This document shows, piece by piece, positions 50,661 to 58,944 of a DNA stretch of 64,000 nucleotides. Under the pieces are notes generated by a model. It made no database searches. It saw only the letters and a program-made list of their open reading frames with translations, and was not told the origin of the DNA. The position numbers were made by a program, and so were the translations under genes. This DNA is from Aminipila luticellarii (lineage in GTDB: Bacteria > Bacillota > Clostridia > Peptostreptococcales > Anaerovoracaceae), in the NCBI RefSeq assembly GCF_004103735.1, contig NZ_CP035281.1, positions 310,001-374,000 of the forward strand, written 5' to 3'. Positions within the stretch are counted from its first letter, which is position 1. Each line of letters opens with the position of its first letter.

Positions 50661-53294
50661 TTAAGCCACTTTGGTAAGCGCTGACAAATCGAAAATCAGA
50701 TGAACCATTTCTTCAATTTCAACGATACCTGTGATCAAATCGTGTTTATTGTTTGCCGGAGGCGGAGCAACGGCTGATTTATCCACATCGGCAACAAGGA
50801 ATACTTCGTCCACAAGAATGCCTAAGGTGGTAGAGTTCACTTCCAGTATGATAATGCATGATTTGATGCTGTCCGTATCGACGCCCTGTTCGTTTCCCAG
50901 CTTTAGCCTCATATCTAAAACCGGAATGATCTGACCCCTCAGATTGATAACGCCCTTGATATAGTCCGGAAGCAATGGGAACTGCGTGATGGAAAAAACA
51001 TTAATAATTTCCATGACATAGTCCGTGTTCATAGCGAACGCTTTTTCGCCTACCGTGAAGGTGAGCAGTTTCAGCATAGCAGCATCAATTTTATCTTCGG
51101 ATATGTAATCATTAATCGCGTCTGCTTCTTCAAGGCCTGCATCCTTCGCCGCATTTTTTCGATTCTCAAGCTTGCCTGTTGCAAAGTTGAAGATATTCGG
51201 CACATCCAGAATAATGCTGATATTGCCGTCCCCAAGAATCGTGCAGCCGGTGATGCCCACATCCCGAAGATTATATGCACCGAAATACAGAGGAAGCGGC
51301 TTCACAACTACCTGATGCTGACCGATCAGTTCATCGACCATTAAGCAGTAAGAGAATCCGGCGAATTCCACCCACATAATAATGCCTTCTTCGATTTCAC
51401 TGATACCGCCGTCGATCTTGTAAAGCTCGTTCAGCCTGATCAGTGTGATGAACTCCTCTCCCCGCTGAATCATTTCTCCTCGAGCCGCATCGTGAATGAT
51501 ATCCTCCTTCGTCGCTTTAAAGGATTGTCTGATATTGGCAATCGGAATCGTAAATTGATAGTCGTTGACTCTGCATTCCATCCCATCAATAATAGCAAGG
51601 GTCAGAGGGATTTTAAAGGTGGTGACAGTGCCTTCTCCCACCTCAGACGAAATATATACATTTCCGCCGACCTTTTCGATGTTTTTCGTTACCACATCCA
51701 TGCCGACGCCTCTGCCGGAGAATTCGGTAACTTGTTCTTTAGTTGAAAAGCCCGGAAGCAGCGTGAGCTGGAGAATTTCTTTCTTGGTATATTCGTTTTC
51801 AGGCTTGATCAGCAGGCCTTTTTCTTTGGCGGAGGCCAGAATCTTGTCGGGATCCATGCCGCGCCCGTCATCGGAAATGGTGATGATGACTTCACTGCCG
51901 GTATGCTCCGCTTTTAATGTAATCGTACCCTGTGCCGGCTTATCCAGTGCAATACGGTCGTTTACATCCGGTTCAATTCCGTGATCCATGGAATTTCGTA
52001 CAATGTGCATCAGCGGATCCTGAATGCTGTCCACAATCGTTTTGTCGATTTCCGTATCATTGCCGATGGTGACAAGCTGTACATCCTTGCCGAGCTTTTG
52101 ACCCATATCCCGGACGATTCGGTTCATTTTCTGGAATACGCCTGCTACCGGAACCATTCTAACGGACATAACAATGTCCTGAAGCTCTGTGGTGAGCTTT
52201 CTGAGCTGTCTGGCAGATTTTGTGAAGTTGTCAAGCTTCAGATCCTTTAAGTCTGAAGAAGAAGTAACCATGGACTGGGTAATGACCAGTTCGCCTACAA
52301 GCGCCATTAGGGAATCCAGCTTGGACAGGTTCACATTGATCAAATTGGTCTTGTTGTGCTTTGCAAGATCGTGTTTTTCTTCTTTCTTTGTGTCTTTTTC
52401 GGCGGCAGCCGGAGCCGGCTTTTTCGCTGCGTCGCTGTTGTCCGGTTTGCCTGTGCTCGGAGCTTTTTCTTCTGTGACCTCTGCTTTCATTGCTTCTGCC
52501 GGAACAGAACCTTCAGCCGTTCCGCTGCCGGTCACCAGAAGTTCATAATTATCTACATATATATCCTGTTTTATAATTTCAAGTCCGTTTATAAAGTCTT
52601 CATCACAGCCAAAGGTGATGGTCAGGCCCTGCTCAATGAGTATCTGCGTGATTTCGGTAGTCGCTTCAATACTGGCAGGAATGGTGGCAATATCGTCGAT
52701 GCACACCTCTGCAATGTTTTTCAGGAGCATAATGGCTCTTAAACTTTCCATGCCGCTGCCCTGATCAAAATATAACTGGACTGAAAGTCCGGAGTTTTGA
52801 TGAGCAAGCGAAACGGGCTGCGCATTATTTGATTCTTCTGGGGCGGACTGAGCCGGTTGATTTTTTCCTGCGGAACTATCCGCAGCTTCTCCCTTCATCA
52901 CGGCCAGTAAGCTTTCGATTTCAGCAACGATTTCATCAGCACTTTCTTCTTCGGAATCGCCGCCTTCAATACGGGCAACCTGTGCTTTTAAAAAGTCACT
53001 GGCTTTAAACATCAGATTGAAAAGCTTCTGACTGTACATTTCTTCAACCGAACCATTTTCACGGATGAGAAAAAACATATCTTCTATTCTATGTGCAACT
53101 GTCATTAAAGAATTGAACTGCATCATAGCAGAAGAACCCTTTATCGTATGCATGATTCTGAAAATTTCATTGATCTGATCCGGCGAGAAGTAATCGGCCG
53201 CCTCTGCTTCCAGCAGGAGCTCGTCCAACTGTTCCAAAAGAGTATTTGTTTCGAACAAATACATATCTAACATATTGTCTAAACCATTATCCAT
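50661..53294 (-). CDS. cheA: Chemotaxis histidine kinase CheA with C-terminal CheW domain
   Basis: CheA couples receptors to CheY and CheB. The 877-residue protein has P1 with phospho-His H49 (IMHTIKGSSAMMQF), a P2-like region at about 170-260, an Ala/Lys linker, the P3 dimer domain (LSKLDSLMALVGELVITQSMV), the P4 kinase (LMHIVRNSMDHGIEP, ISDDGRGMD, GFSTKEQVTEFSGRGVGMDVV) and P5. Then, at about 735-877, a second CheW-like domain follows (KLLTFTVGEKAFAMNTDYVMEIIN, GVINLRGQIIPVLDMRLKLG). No separate cheW lies in the window, so the fusion may replace it. It is the first gene of the minus-strand operon, with AAGGTGG upstream. Confidence 0.94.
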   Translation of the reverse strand: MDNGLDNMLDMYLFETNTLLEQLDELLLEAEAADYFSPDQINEIFRIMHTIKGSSAMMQFNSLMTVAHRIEDMFFLIRENGSVEEMYSQKLFNLMFKASDFLKAQVARIEGGDSEEESADEIVAEIESLLAVMKGEAADSSAGKNQPAQSAPEESNNAQPVSLAHQNSGLSVQLYFDQGSGMESLRAIMLLKNIAEVCIDDIATIPASIEATTEITQILIEQGLTITFGCDEDFINGLEIIKQDIYVDNYELLVTGSGTAEGSVPAEAMKAEVTEEKAPSTGKPDNSDAAKKPAPAAAEKDTKKEEKHDLAKHNKTNLINVNLSKLDSLMALVGELVITQSMVTSSSDLKDLKLDNFTKSARQLRKLTTELQDIVMSVRMVPVAGVFQKMNRIVRDMGQKLGKDVQLVTIGNDTEIDKTIVDSIQDPLMHIVRNSMDHGIEPDVNDRIALDKPAQGTITLKAEHTGSEVIITISDDGRGMDPDKILASAKEKGLLIKPENEYTKKEILQLTLLPGFSTKEQVTEFSGRGVGMDVVTKNIEKVGGNVYISSEVGEGTVTTFKIPLTLAIIDGMECRVNDYQFTIPIANIRQSFKATKEDIIHDAARGEMIQRGEEFITLIRLNELYKIDGGISEIEEGIIMWVEFAGFSYCLMVDELIGQHQVVVKPLPLYFGAYNLRDVGITGCTILGDGNISIILDVPNIFNFATGKLENRKNAAKDAGLEEADAINDYISEDKIDAAMLKLLTFTVGEKAFAMNTDYVMEIINVFSITQFPLLPDYIKGVINLRGQIIPVLDMRLKLGNEQGVDTDSIKSCIIILEVNSTTLGILVDEVFLVADVDKSAVAPPPANNKHDLITGIVEIEEMVHLIFDLSALTKVA

Positions 53295-53483
53295 AACATG
53301 AACACCACCTTACAATTGATGCGAATTTTGCATAAACTTATATACACTATATATTAGCATAGTATTTGTAATTTATAAATAGAAATTTGTCAGAATTTGA
53401 AAGAAAAATGGATAAAAAAGGATTAAAAAACAGGTAAAAATGAGTAAAAAATGGAGAAATGTAGAATTTAATCCGACAGATTA

Positions 53484-53512
53484 TTGAACATACAAATGGG
53501 ATACGGTATAAT
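53484..53512 (+). promoter_or_regulatory. Sigma-A-type promoter of the SLH surface protein gene
   Basis: TTGAAC at 53484-53489 and consensus TATAAT at 53507-53512, spaced by 17 bases. Start near 53519 gives a leader of about 180 nt. The leader holds a four-codon frame (ATG 53565, encoding MSKY) after AAAGGG and a TTCTGTG/CACAGAA stem. The rest of the 405-base gap back to cheA is AT-rich, with no other gene seen. Confidence 0.7.
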
Positions 53513-53699
53513 GAACGCGATAATTTAATAAAAATATTACGAAAAGATTAAAGAAAGGGATTTTTATGTCGAAATATTAATTGAAAATATTGTTCTTAAT
53601 GTTCTGTGATGCGATAAGCAGGACACACAGAATTTGCATTAGAAAATTGAGGATTTGATTCGCAGATTTTTATCACTACAAGGAAAGGGGACGCAATAT

Positions 53700-56600
53700 A
53701 TGAGAAGAATATGTACGATATTACTGTGCGGAGTATTTGTATGCGTCGGAGCTTATGTTACTACGAGTCCAAGTTATGCGGCACACTGGGCAGATCAATA
53801 TCTGAACAATCTGGTCTCCCAGCAGATCATGCGGGGAGATGACGAAGGAAATCTCTATCCTGACAATTCGATAACGAGAGCGGAGTTCGTTGCTATGATG
53901 AACAGAGCGTTTGGCTATAGTCAGAAGGGAAGCGTATCGTTTAATGATGTGCCGGAGGAAGCTTGGTATTATGACGATATTGGCATAGCAAAGAAACAGG
54001 GATACTTTACGGGCATTTATCCGGATACAGCAGGCCCGGATAAACCGCTGAAACGTGAGGAGGCTGTCACGATGCTTTGCCGTGCGCTGAAAATAGAAGG
54101 AGTTCAAAGTGACTCTCTCCAGTTTTCGGACAGCAGGACTTTTAGCAGCTGGAGCAAAGACTATATTAATGCGGCAGTAGAAAAGCATTTTCTGACCGGC
54201 TATCCGGATCAGACCTTCAAACCTGCGGACTATATGAAGCGCGGGGAAATGGCAAAGGTTCTGTCTGATGTAGCAGGAGAGATCGTAAAGGAAAAAGGCT
54301 CTAACTATATAGGATATGCCAACGGAAATGTTTCCGTGGTACAGACCGGAGCAAGCTTAAGAAATACCATTGTCCCGGGAGATTTATATATTACGGCGGG
54401 AATGGGGACCGGCTATACGGAATTGGACAACTTGACCGTAGGCGGGGATCTGATTATCAGCGGAACAGGAAATGCTGAAAGCGGGCAGGTGAGCGTTATA
54501 CTGACCGACTGTGATATTCACAATCTGGTCATTGACTCGGGCGATACCAACACCATGAGTGTTCGTGCCGAAGGCGGCAGTGTTATAGAGACGACAACTG
54601 TAAAGAGCAACGCCTATCTGGAAGAAGACGATTCGAGAGGAACCGCCTTTAAAGACGTTATCTTAAAGGGACCCAGCGGAACTACTTTGAACCTTTCAGG
54701 AGACTTTGACAATGTATCCGTGAAAGCACCGAACAATAAGATCAGCGTAGATCAGGGAACGGTGGATTCCCTGACGGTAGATGAAGATGCTGTAAAAGGG
54801 TCCGTATTTATACAAAAGGATGCTTCGGTCAATGTACTGTATTGCGATACGGCTACCGTTGTGACCGGAACGGGAGACATCGATGAGATCTCCATTAATG
54901 CAAACGGGTGCAACATCTCCATGCTGCCGGAACACATTTACATCCGTCCGGGGGTCACGGCCATCGTCAACGGACAGACCATGACCAGCTTGGATGCAGA
55001 AGCGAACAATGCGGATCCGGAATTTATGGACGACTATCCAAAATATGAAGATCTGACCTCCACCAGCGTGAAGCTGCTGGCAAAGACCAACAAACCGGGC
55101 AAGGTGTACTGGGCTGTAAAGAATATTGACTTGGTGGCTTCCGGCATGGATGAGGACGAGGTCATGAATCCGGATAAGCGTTATGTGGTGAAATCCGGAA
55201 CCGTCAGCGTAGTCGGTGAAAAAGAGATCACGATTAATGTGGGCGGTCTTAAGAGCGGCACCAGATATGAATATTATATGGTCTTTGAGGACTTTAAAGA
55301 AGAAACCACCGACGTGGAGGATGAAGATTTTATGACCGTGGATGTGGTGGCACCTCAGTTCTTAAACGGTACGCCTAGAATCGTAAGCTCCACAAAGGAT
55401 TCCTTTACGATGGTGGCCATGCCGTCCAAGAAGGTCACCATGTACTGGGCCGTACTGCCGAACAAGGCAGTTCCGCCGACAGTGGAATCCCTGTCAGACT
55501 TAAAGGTTTCGGGCGCTCTTGCTTTAGGCAGTGAGGCAAACTGTGCAATGAATGATCCGAAGGAAATCCTCATGAGGGGAGCTGGCGAAAAGCAGCTGGC
55601 GGAAAGTGTGACCTATGACATCTACATGGTCATGGAGGATGACAGCGATAATTTGTCCAGACTGGCAAAGGTCACAGGCATTACCTTAGACCAGACCAAT
55701 CCGGAGTTCATAGAAGGATACCCTTGGAATGAGCCGGGTGCCGCTACTGCTTTAAATATAAGGCACATGTCAAATGAAGCCGGTACCTTGTACTGGGCGG
55801 TATATCCTTTTGACTTTTCATTCCCTCCGGTGGAGGATTACGATTCCATAACGGATTCGGCAATCAAAAAAGAGCTGCAGATCAGAGCTATTACCACAGG
55901 ACAGAAGGCAGTCAAAAACGGGAAAGTGACCGTAACGGAAAAAAAGGATGCTACATTGAATATTGGGGGACTTGCTAAGCAGACTCCTTATGATCTTTAC
56001 TTTGTTCTGATGGATAAGGCAGGAAACTATTCGGAGCCTAAAGCATTAAAAGGGGTAAAGACTTTGGATAAGACTGCTCCGGTGGCATCCATGGACTTCG
56101 ATAAGGTATTAGAAGGAAATCCGTTGGTCAGTTCCAACATCAGCGTAACGTTTGATGAAATCGTCTACTATGACGGAGCGGAAAAAGATGTCAGATTGAC
56201 TCAGGTTCCGGCAGATCAAAAGGCAGATGTTTTAAAGAGCATGTTTTCCGTGCACGATTTGCTGTCCCCTTCCAAGCCGGACTACCTGGCGGACATTGAT
56301 TATGATAAGGTGGTCATTGGAGAAAAGGACGGAAAGACCGTAGTAACCTTCCCGCAGGAGGCCTTTGGAGGCGGGACCGGACTGAACAGCGGCGGGATTT
56401 ATCAATTTGAACTGAATAACGTGGTGGATTCCGACGGAAATGCCATGAGTCAGGCTACTTTGCTAAAATCCTTTAAAATCGTGGCACCTCAGGTATATAT
56501 GACCCGTTATAACGGATCGGCAACATTAGCCAACAATGAAATCGGATTCAGTTTAAAAAAGGCAGATGGCGTGAACAGCGATAAATACTTTGACGTCATC

Positions 56601-58271
56601 ATACAGACCGATCAGCTGATCACCTTTGATTTATATATTGACGACGAATCAAACGGGGGAGCCGCAGCGACTCCGGCAGCCACCGGTATCAGGCTAGAAG
56701 CCGGACAGGCCAGAAGCGTAGCTTCCATGCTGTCTTCCAGCAGCTATCAACCATTTATGGATGTAAAGAATACCCATTACAGATTGGCCATTCGAAACTT
56801 TAAGGCAATCGACGAATCCAGACAGAATTCATGGGACGGAACGTTAAACATTCAGGCCATGGCCGTGATAGGCGAGCCGTACAGTCTGACTAATCTGGGA
56901 ACAGATATTCTGAACAAGAAAAATCCGATTGACATTGTGAAGAATAATGCGGATACAGTCATTGTCAGCAATCCGGAAGTGTTCGGTGTGAAGCGGGTAT
57001 ATGCAGATTCAGAAGAGCCGCAGCTGATTGGAGACATTACATACACCACCTATGATACGGCTGCAAATGTTGTGTTTATGACAGATAAAGCGGCAACTTT
57101 ATATTATGTGGTTACGCCAAAAGTCAATGTAGATGGAAAGGCAGCGCCTACAGTAGATCAGATATTGGCAGGACAGCCGTCCTACTTGAACAGCCAGCAC
57201 GGTCAGATCAATATTCTGGATGGCCAGGTGGAATACCAGCAGCTGCTGGAGGGACTAACTCCCGAAACAGCGTATAAATTCTTTTATGTTTTAAAAGGTC
57301 AGGCAGCCGATAAATTGACGGTAAAAAATGCGGAAGTGGATGCCGACGGTAAATTTACAGCTGATTTCACCACTACGGAAGAATTGACCCCAATATTGAC
57401 AGAGGGACCTGTGCCGAGCGGAACCTCCAATACAATCTCGGTTGAAATGCTGGGAACAGCTAATACGCCGACAAAGGTATATTGGGTCATGTACACGGGA
57501 GGTGCTTATACCAATTCCTCCGGAACGACGAGTCTGACACCGGAGCAGGTCATTCAGCTGAGCAACACGGACGGTACCGTGGTAGATTCCGGAAACTTCT
57601 CCGTAACTACGGCGAACGACTTGAATGAACTGAAAGATGGTTTACAATTTGCATTTACTTGTAAGAATATGGAGCCGACAAAGACCTATGATGTTTTCGT
57701 AGCTCTTCAAAGTGAATATTCCAATAAAATATCTCCGCAGGTATACTTTTATAAAAATGTTCGGTCCAAGGATGCAACGCCGCCGTACATCGTATCGACT
57801 GCAACGACAATCAAGAGTTACAGTACAAACTCTAACACGAATATTACCAAATACAAGGGAACGGTAACCGTTCGGTTCAGCGAACCATTGTATTACAAGA
57901 ATTCGCTGGCAGGAGATGAAATGTATCCGTTGACGATGACAGATCTTGTCAATACCAACGGTGGTTCCGCAAAGGAAGACGGATTAATTACCTTTGACAG
58001 TACTGGCGTTACAGTAGCGGCCAAGGTATATTCCACAAGTGATGGAGACAATGGTAAGTATCCGATTACAGGAATTGATTTCACCTTTACAGGAATCCAG
58101 GATGGAAGTACCATTGGTCTTAATGCTGAAATCTACGACAGGGGCGGATGGCGCGCCGGACAGTTTGTCATGACCTTCGTGGAAAATGAAGCAGACCGTA
58201 AAAAATCGCATTTTGAAGTGGAATTTGTCACAGGCGAGAAAAAAGACAGTTCTACCAGTACGGGTGAATAA
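53700..58271 (+). CDS. SLH-domain cell-surface protein with repeated FnIII/Ig-like modules
   Basis: A secreted 1523-residue protein. The start ATG 53700 follows AGGAAAGGGG, and residues 1-27 are a signal peptide; the TTG at 53655 only lengthens it. Three SLH repeats (about 28-200) would bind secondary wall polymer. A beta-solenoid-like region spans about 205-430. Five related modules follow, with a shared opening (PEF or PQF, then G and P) and a YWAV-type strand, near 438, 550, 666, 1105 and 1229, plus Ig-like domains near 795 and 1360. It is flanked by cheA and flgB, with its own promoter and terminator. A wall or S-layer protein is likely; a direct flagellar role is not shown. Confidence 0.85.
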   Translation: MRRICTILLCGVFVCVGAYVTTSPSYAAHWADQYLNNLVSQQIMRGDDEGNLYPDNSITRAEFVAMMNRAFGYSQKGSVSFNDVPEEAWYYDDIGIAKKQGYFTGIYPDTAGPDKPLKREEAVTMLCRALKIEGVQSDSLQFSDSRTFSSWSKDYINAAVEKHFLTGYPDQTFKPADYMKRGEMAKVLSDVAGEIVKEKGSNYIGYANGNVSVVQTGASLRNTIVPGDLYITAGMGTGYTELDNLTVGGDLIISGTGNAESGQVSVILTDCDIHNLVIDSGDTNTMSVRAEGGSVIETTTVKSNAYLEEDDSRGTAFKDVILKGPSGTTLNLSGDFDNVSVKAPNNKISVDQGTVDSLTVDEDAVKGSVFIQKDASVNVLYCDTATVVTGTGDIDEISINANGCNISMLPEHIYIRPGVTAIVNGQTMTSLDAEANNADPEFMDDYPKYEDLTSTSVKLLAKTNKPGKVYWAVKNIDLVASGMDEDEVMNPDKRYVVKSGTVSVVGEKEITINVGGLKSGTRYEYYMVFEDFKEETTDVEDEDFMTVDVVAPQFLNGTPRIVSSTKDSFTMVAMPSKKVTMYWAVLPNKAVPPTVESLSDLKVSGALALGSEANCAMNDPKEILMRGAGEKQLAESVTYDIYMVMEDDSDNLSRLAKVTGITLDQTNPEFIEGYPWNEPGAATALNIRHMSNEAGTLYWAVYPFDFSFPPVEDYDSITDSAIKKELQIRAITTGQKAVKNGKVTVTEKKDATLNIGGLAKQTPYDLYFVLMDKAGNYSEPKALKGVKTLDKTAPVASMDFDKVLEGNPLVSSNISVTFDEIVYYDGAEKDVRLTQVPADQKADVLKSMFSVHDLLSPSKPDYLADIDYDKVVIGEKDGKTVVTFPQEAFGGGTGLNSGGIYQFELNNVVDSDGNAMSQATLLKSFKIVAPQVYMTRYNGSATLANNEIGFSLKKADGVNSDKYFDVIIQTDQLITFDLYIDDESNGGAAATPAATGIRLEAGQARSVASMLSSSSYQPFMDVKNTHYRLAIRNFKAIDESRQNSWDGTLNIQAMAVIGEPYSLTNLGTDILNKKNPIDIVKNNADTVIVSNPEVFGVKRVYADSEEPQLIGDITYTTYDTAANVVFMTDKAATLYYVVTPKVNVDGKAAPTVDQILAGQPSYLNSQHGQINILDGQVEYQQLLEGLTPETAYKFFYVLKGQAADKLTVKNAEVDADGKFTADFTTTEELTPILTEGPVPSGTSNTISVEMLGTANTPTKVYWVMYTGGAYTNSSGTTSLTPEQVIQLSNTDGTVVDSGNFSVTTANDLNELKDGLQFAFTCKNMEPTKTYDVFVALQSEYSNKISPQVYFYKNVRSKDATPPYIVSTATTIKSYSTNSNTNITKYKGTVTVRFSEPLYYKNSLAGDEMYPLTMTDLVNTNGGSAKEDGLITFDSTGVTVAAKVYSTSDGDNGKYPITGIDFTFTGIQDGSTIGLNAEIYDRGGWRAGQFVMTFVENEADRKKSHFEVEFVTGEKKDSSTSTGE

Positions 58272-58303
58272 TTAAGGCAATTTCCGAAACAAAACAGGAT
58301 AAA

Positions 58304-58347
58304 GTCACAAGTTTTCTAAGACATTTAGAGGCTTGTGACTTTTTTTG
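58304..58347 (+). terminator. Intrinsic terminator of the SLH gene
   Basis: GTCACAAG (58304-58311) pairs perfectly with CTTGTGAC (58332-58339), followed by an eight-T run. Confidence 0.9.
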
Positions 58348-58357
58348 TCAAATAACG

Positions 58358-58386
58358 TTGTGAAAGCAGGAAAAAAATAGTATAAT
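58358..58386 (+). promoter_or_regulatory. Sigma-A-type promoter of the flgB-flhA-fliA operon
   Basis: TTGTGA at 58358-58363 and consensus TATAAT at 58381-58386, spaced by 17 bases, about 80 bases before flgB. Confidence 0.7.
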
Positions 58387-58468
58387 GATAAAAGTTGTAA
58401 TATAAAAAAATAGACATAATAAAAATTACAGACATAAGAAAATACCAAAGAAATGAAAGGAAAGAAAT

Positions 58469-58861
58469 ATGAGCTGGCTGGATAGTAATAATAATATACT
58501 TTTATCTCAGAAAAGTCTGGATTATTTGTGGGAAAAACAGAGGATTATTTCTGAAAATATTGCTAATAATGAAACGCCGGGGTACAAAGCAAAAACAATT
58601 TCTTTTGAGGATGAACTCAACGCGAACTTAGATAAATTTTCAAATCGGAAGGATACCACCAAGGAAGACGTGCGAGACGCTATTTTGGATTCCAAGATTC
58701 GGGTGGATGTCAGTAAGGAAGAAAGCAACAGACTGGATGGCAACAATGTGAATCTGGATGTGGAGGAAGTGGAACTGAACAGAGCACAGCTCCAATATAT
58801 GTATCAGGTATATCAGATCAATGATCAGTTTACCAGAATAAGAACAGCTATTGGCAAATAA
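58469..58861 (+). CDS. flgB: Flagellar basal-body rod protein FlgB
   Basis: FlgB is a proximal rod subunit. The 130-residue protein has the family N-terminus (SQKSLDYLWEKQRIISENIANNETPGYKAKTISFEDEL) and C-terminal helix (VNLDVEEVELNRAQLQYMYQVYQINDQFTRIRTAIGK). It starts at ATG 58469 behind AAAGGAAAG. It is normally the first gene of a flgB-flgC-fliE operon; here it stands 50 kb away, directly before flhA and behind its own promoter. Confidence 0.93.
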   Translation: MSWLDSNNNILLSQKSLDYLWEKQRIISENIANNETPGYKAKTISFEDELNANLDKFSNRKDTTKEDVRDAILDSKIRVDVSKEESNRLDGNNVNLDVEEVELNRAQLQYMYQVYQINDQFTRIRTAIGK

Positions 58862-58944
58862 ACAGAAGCCCATGGCTTACATAAGAAAAAGTAAGAGAGA
58901 AGAAAATTGGTAAAATTTATAGACAAAAATAAAGAGGATTTTAA

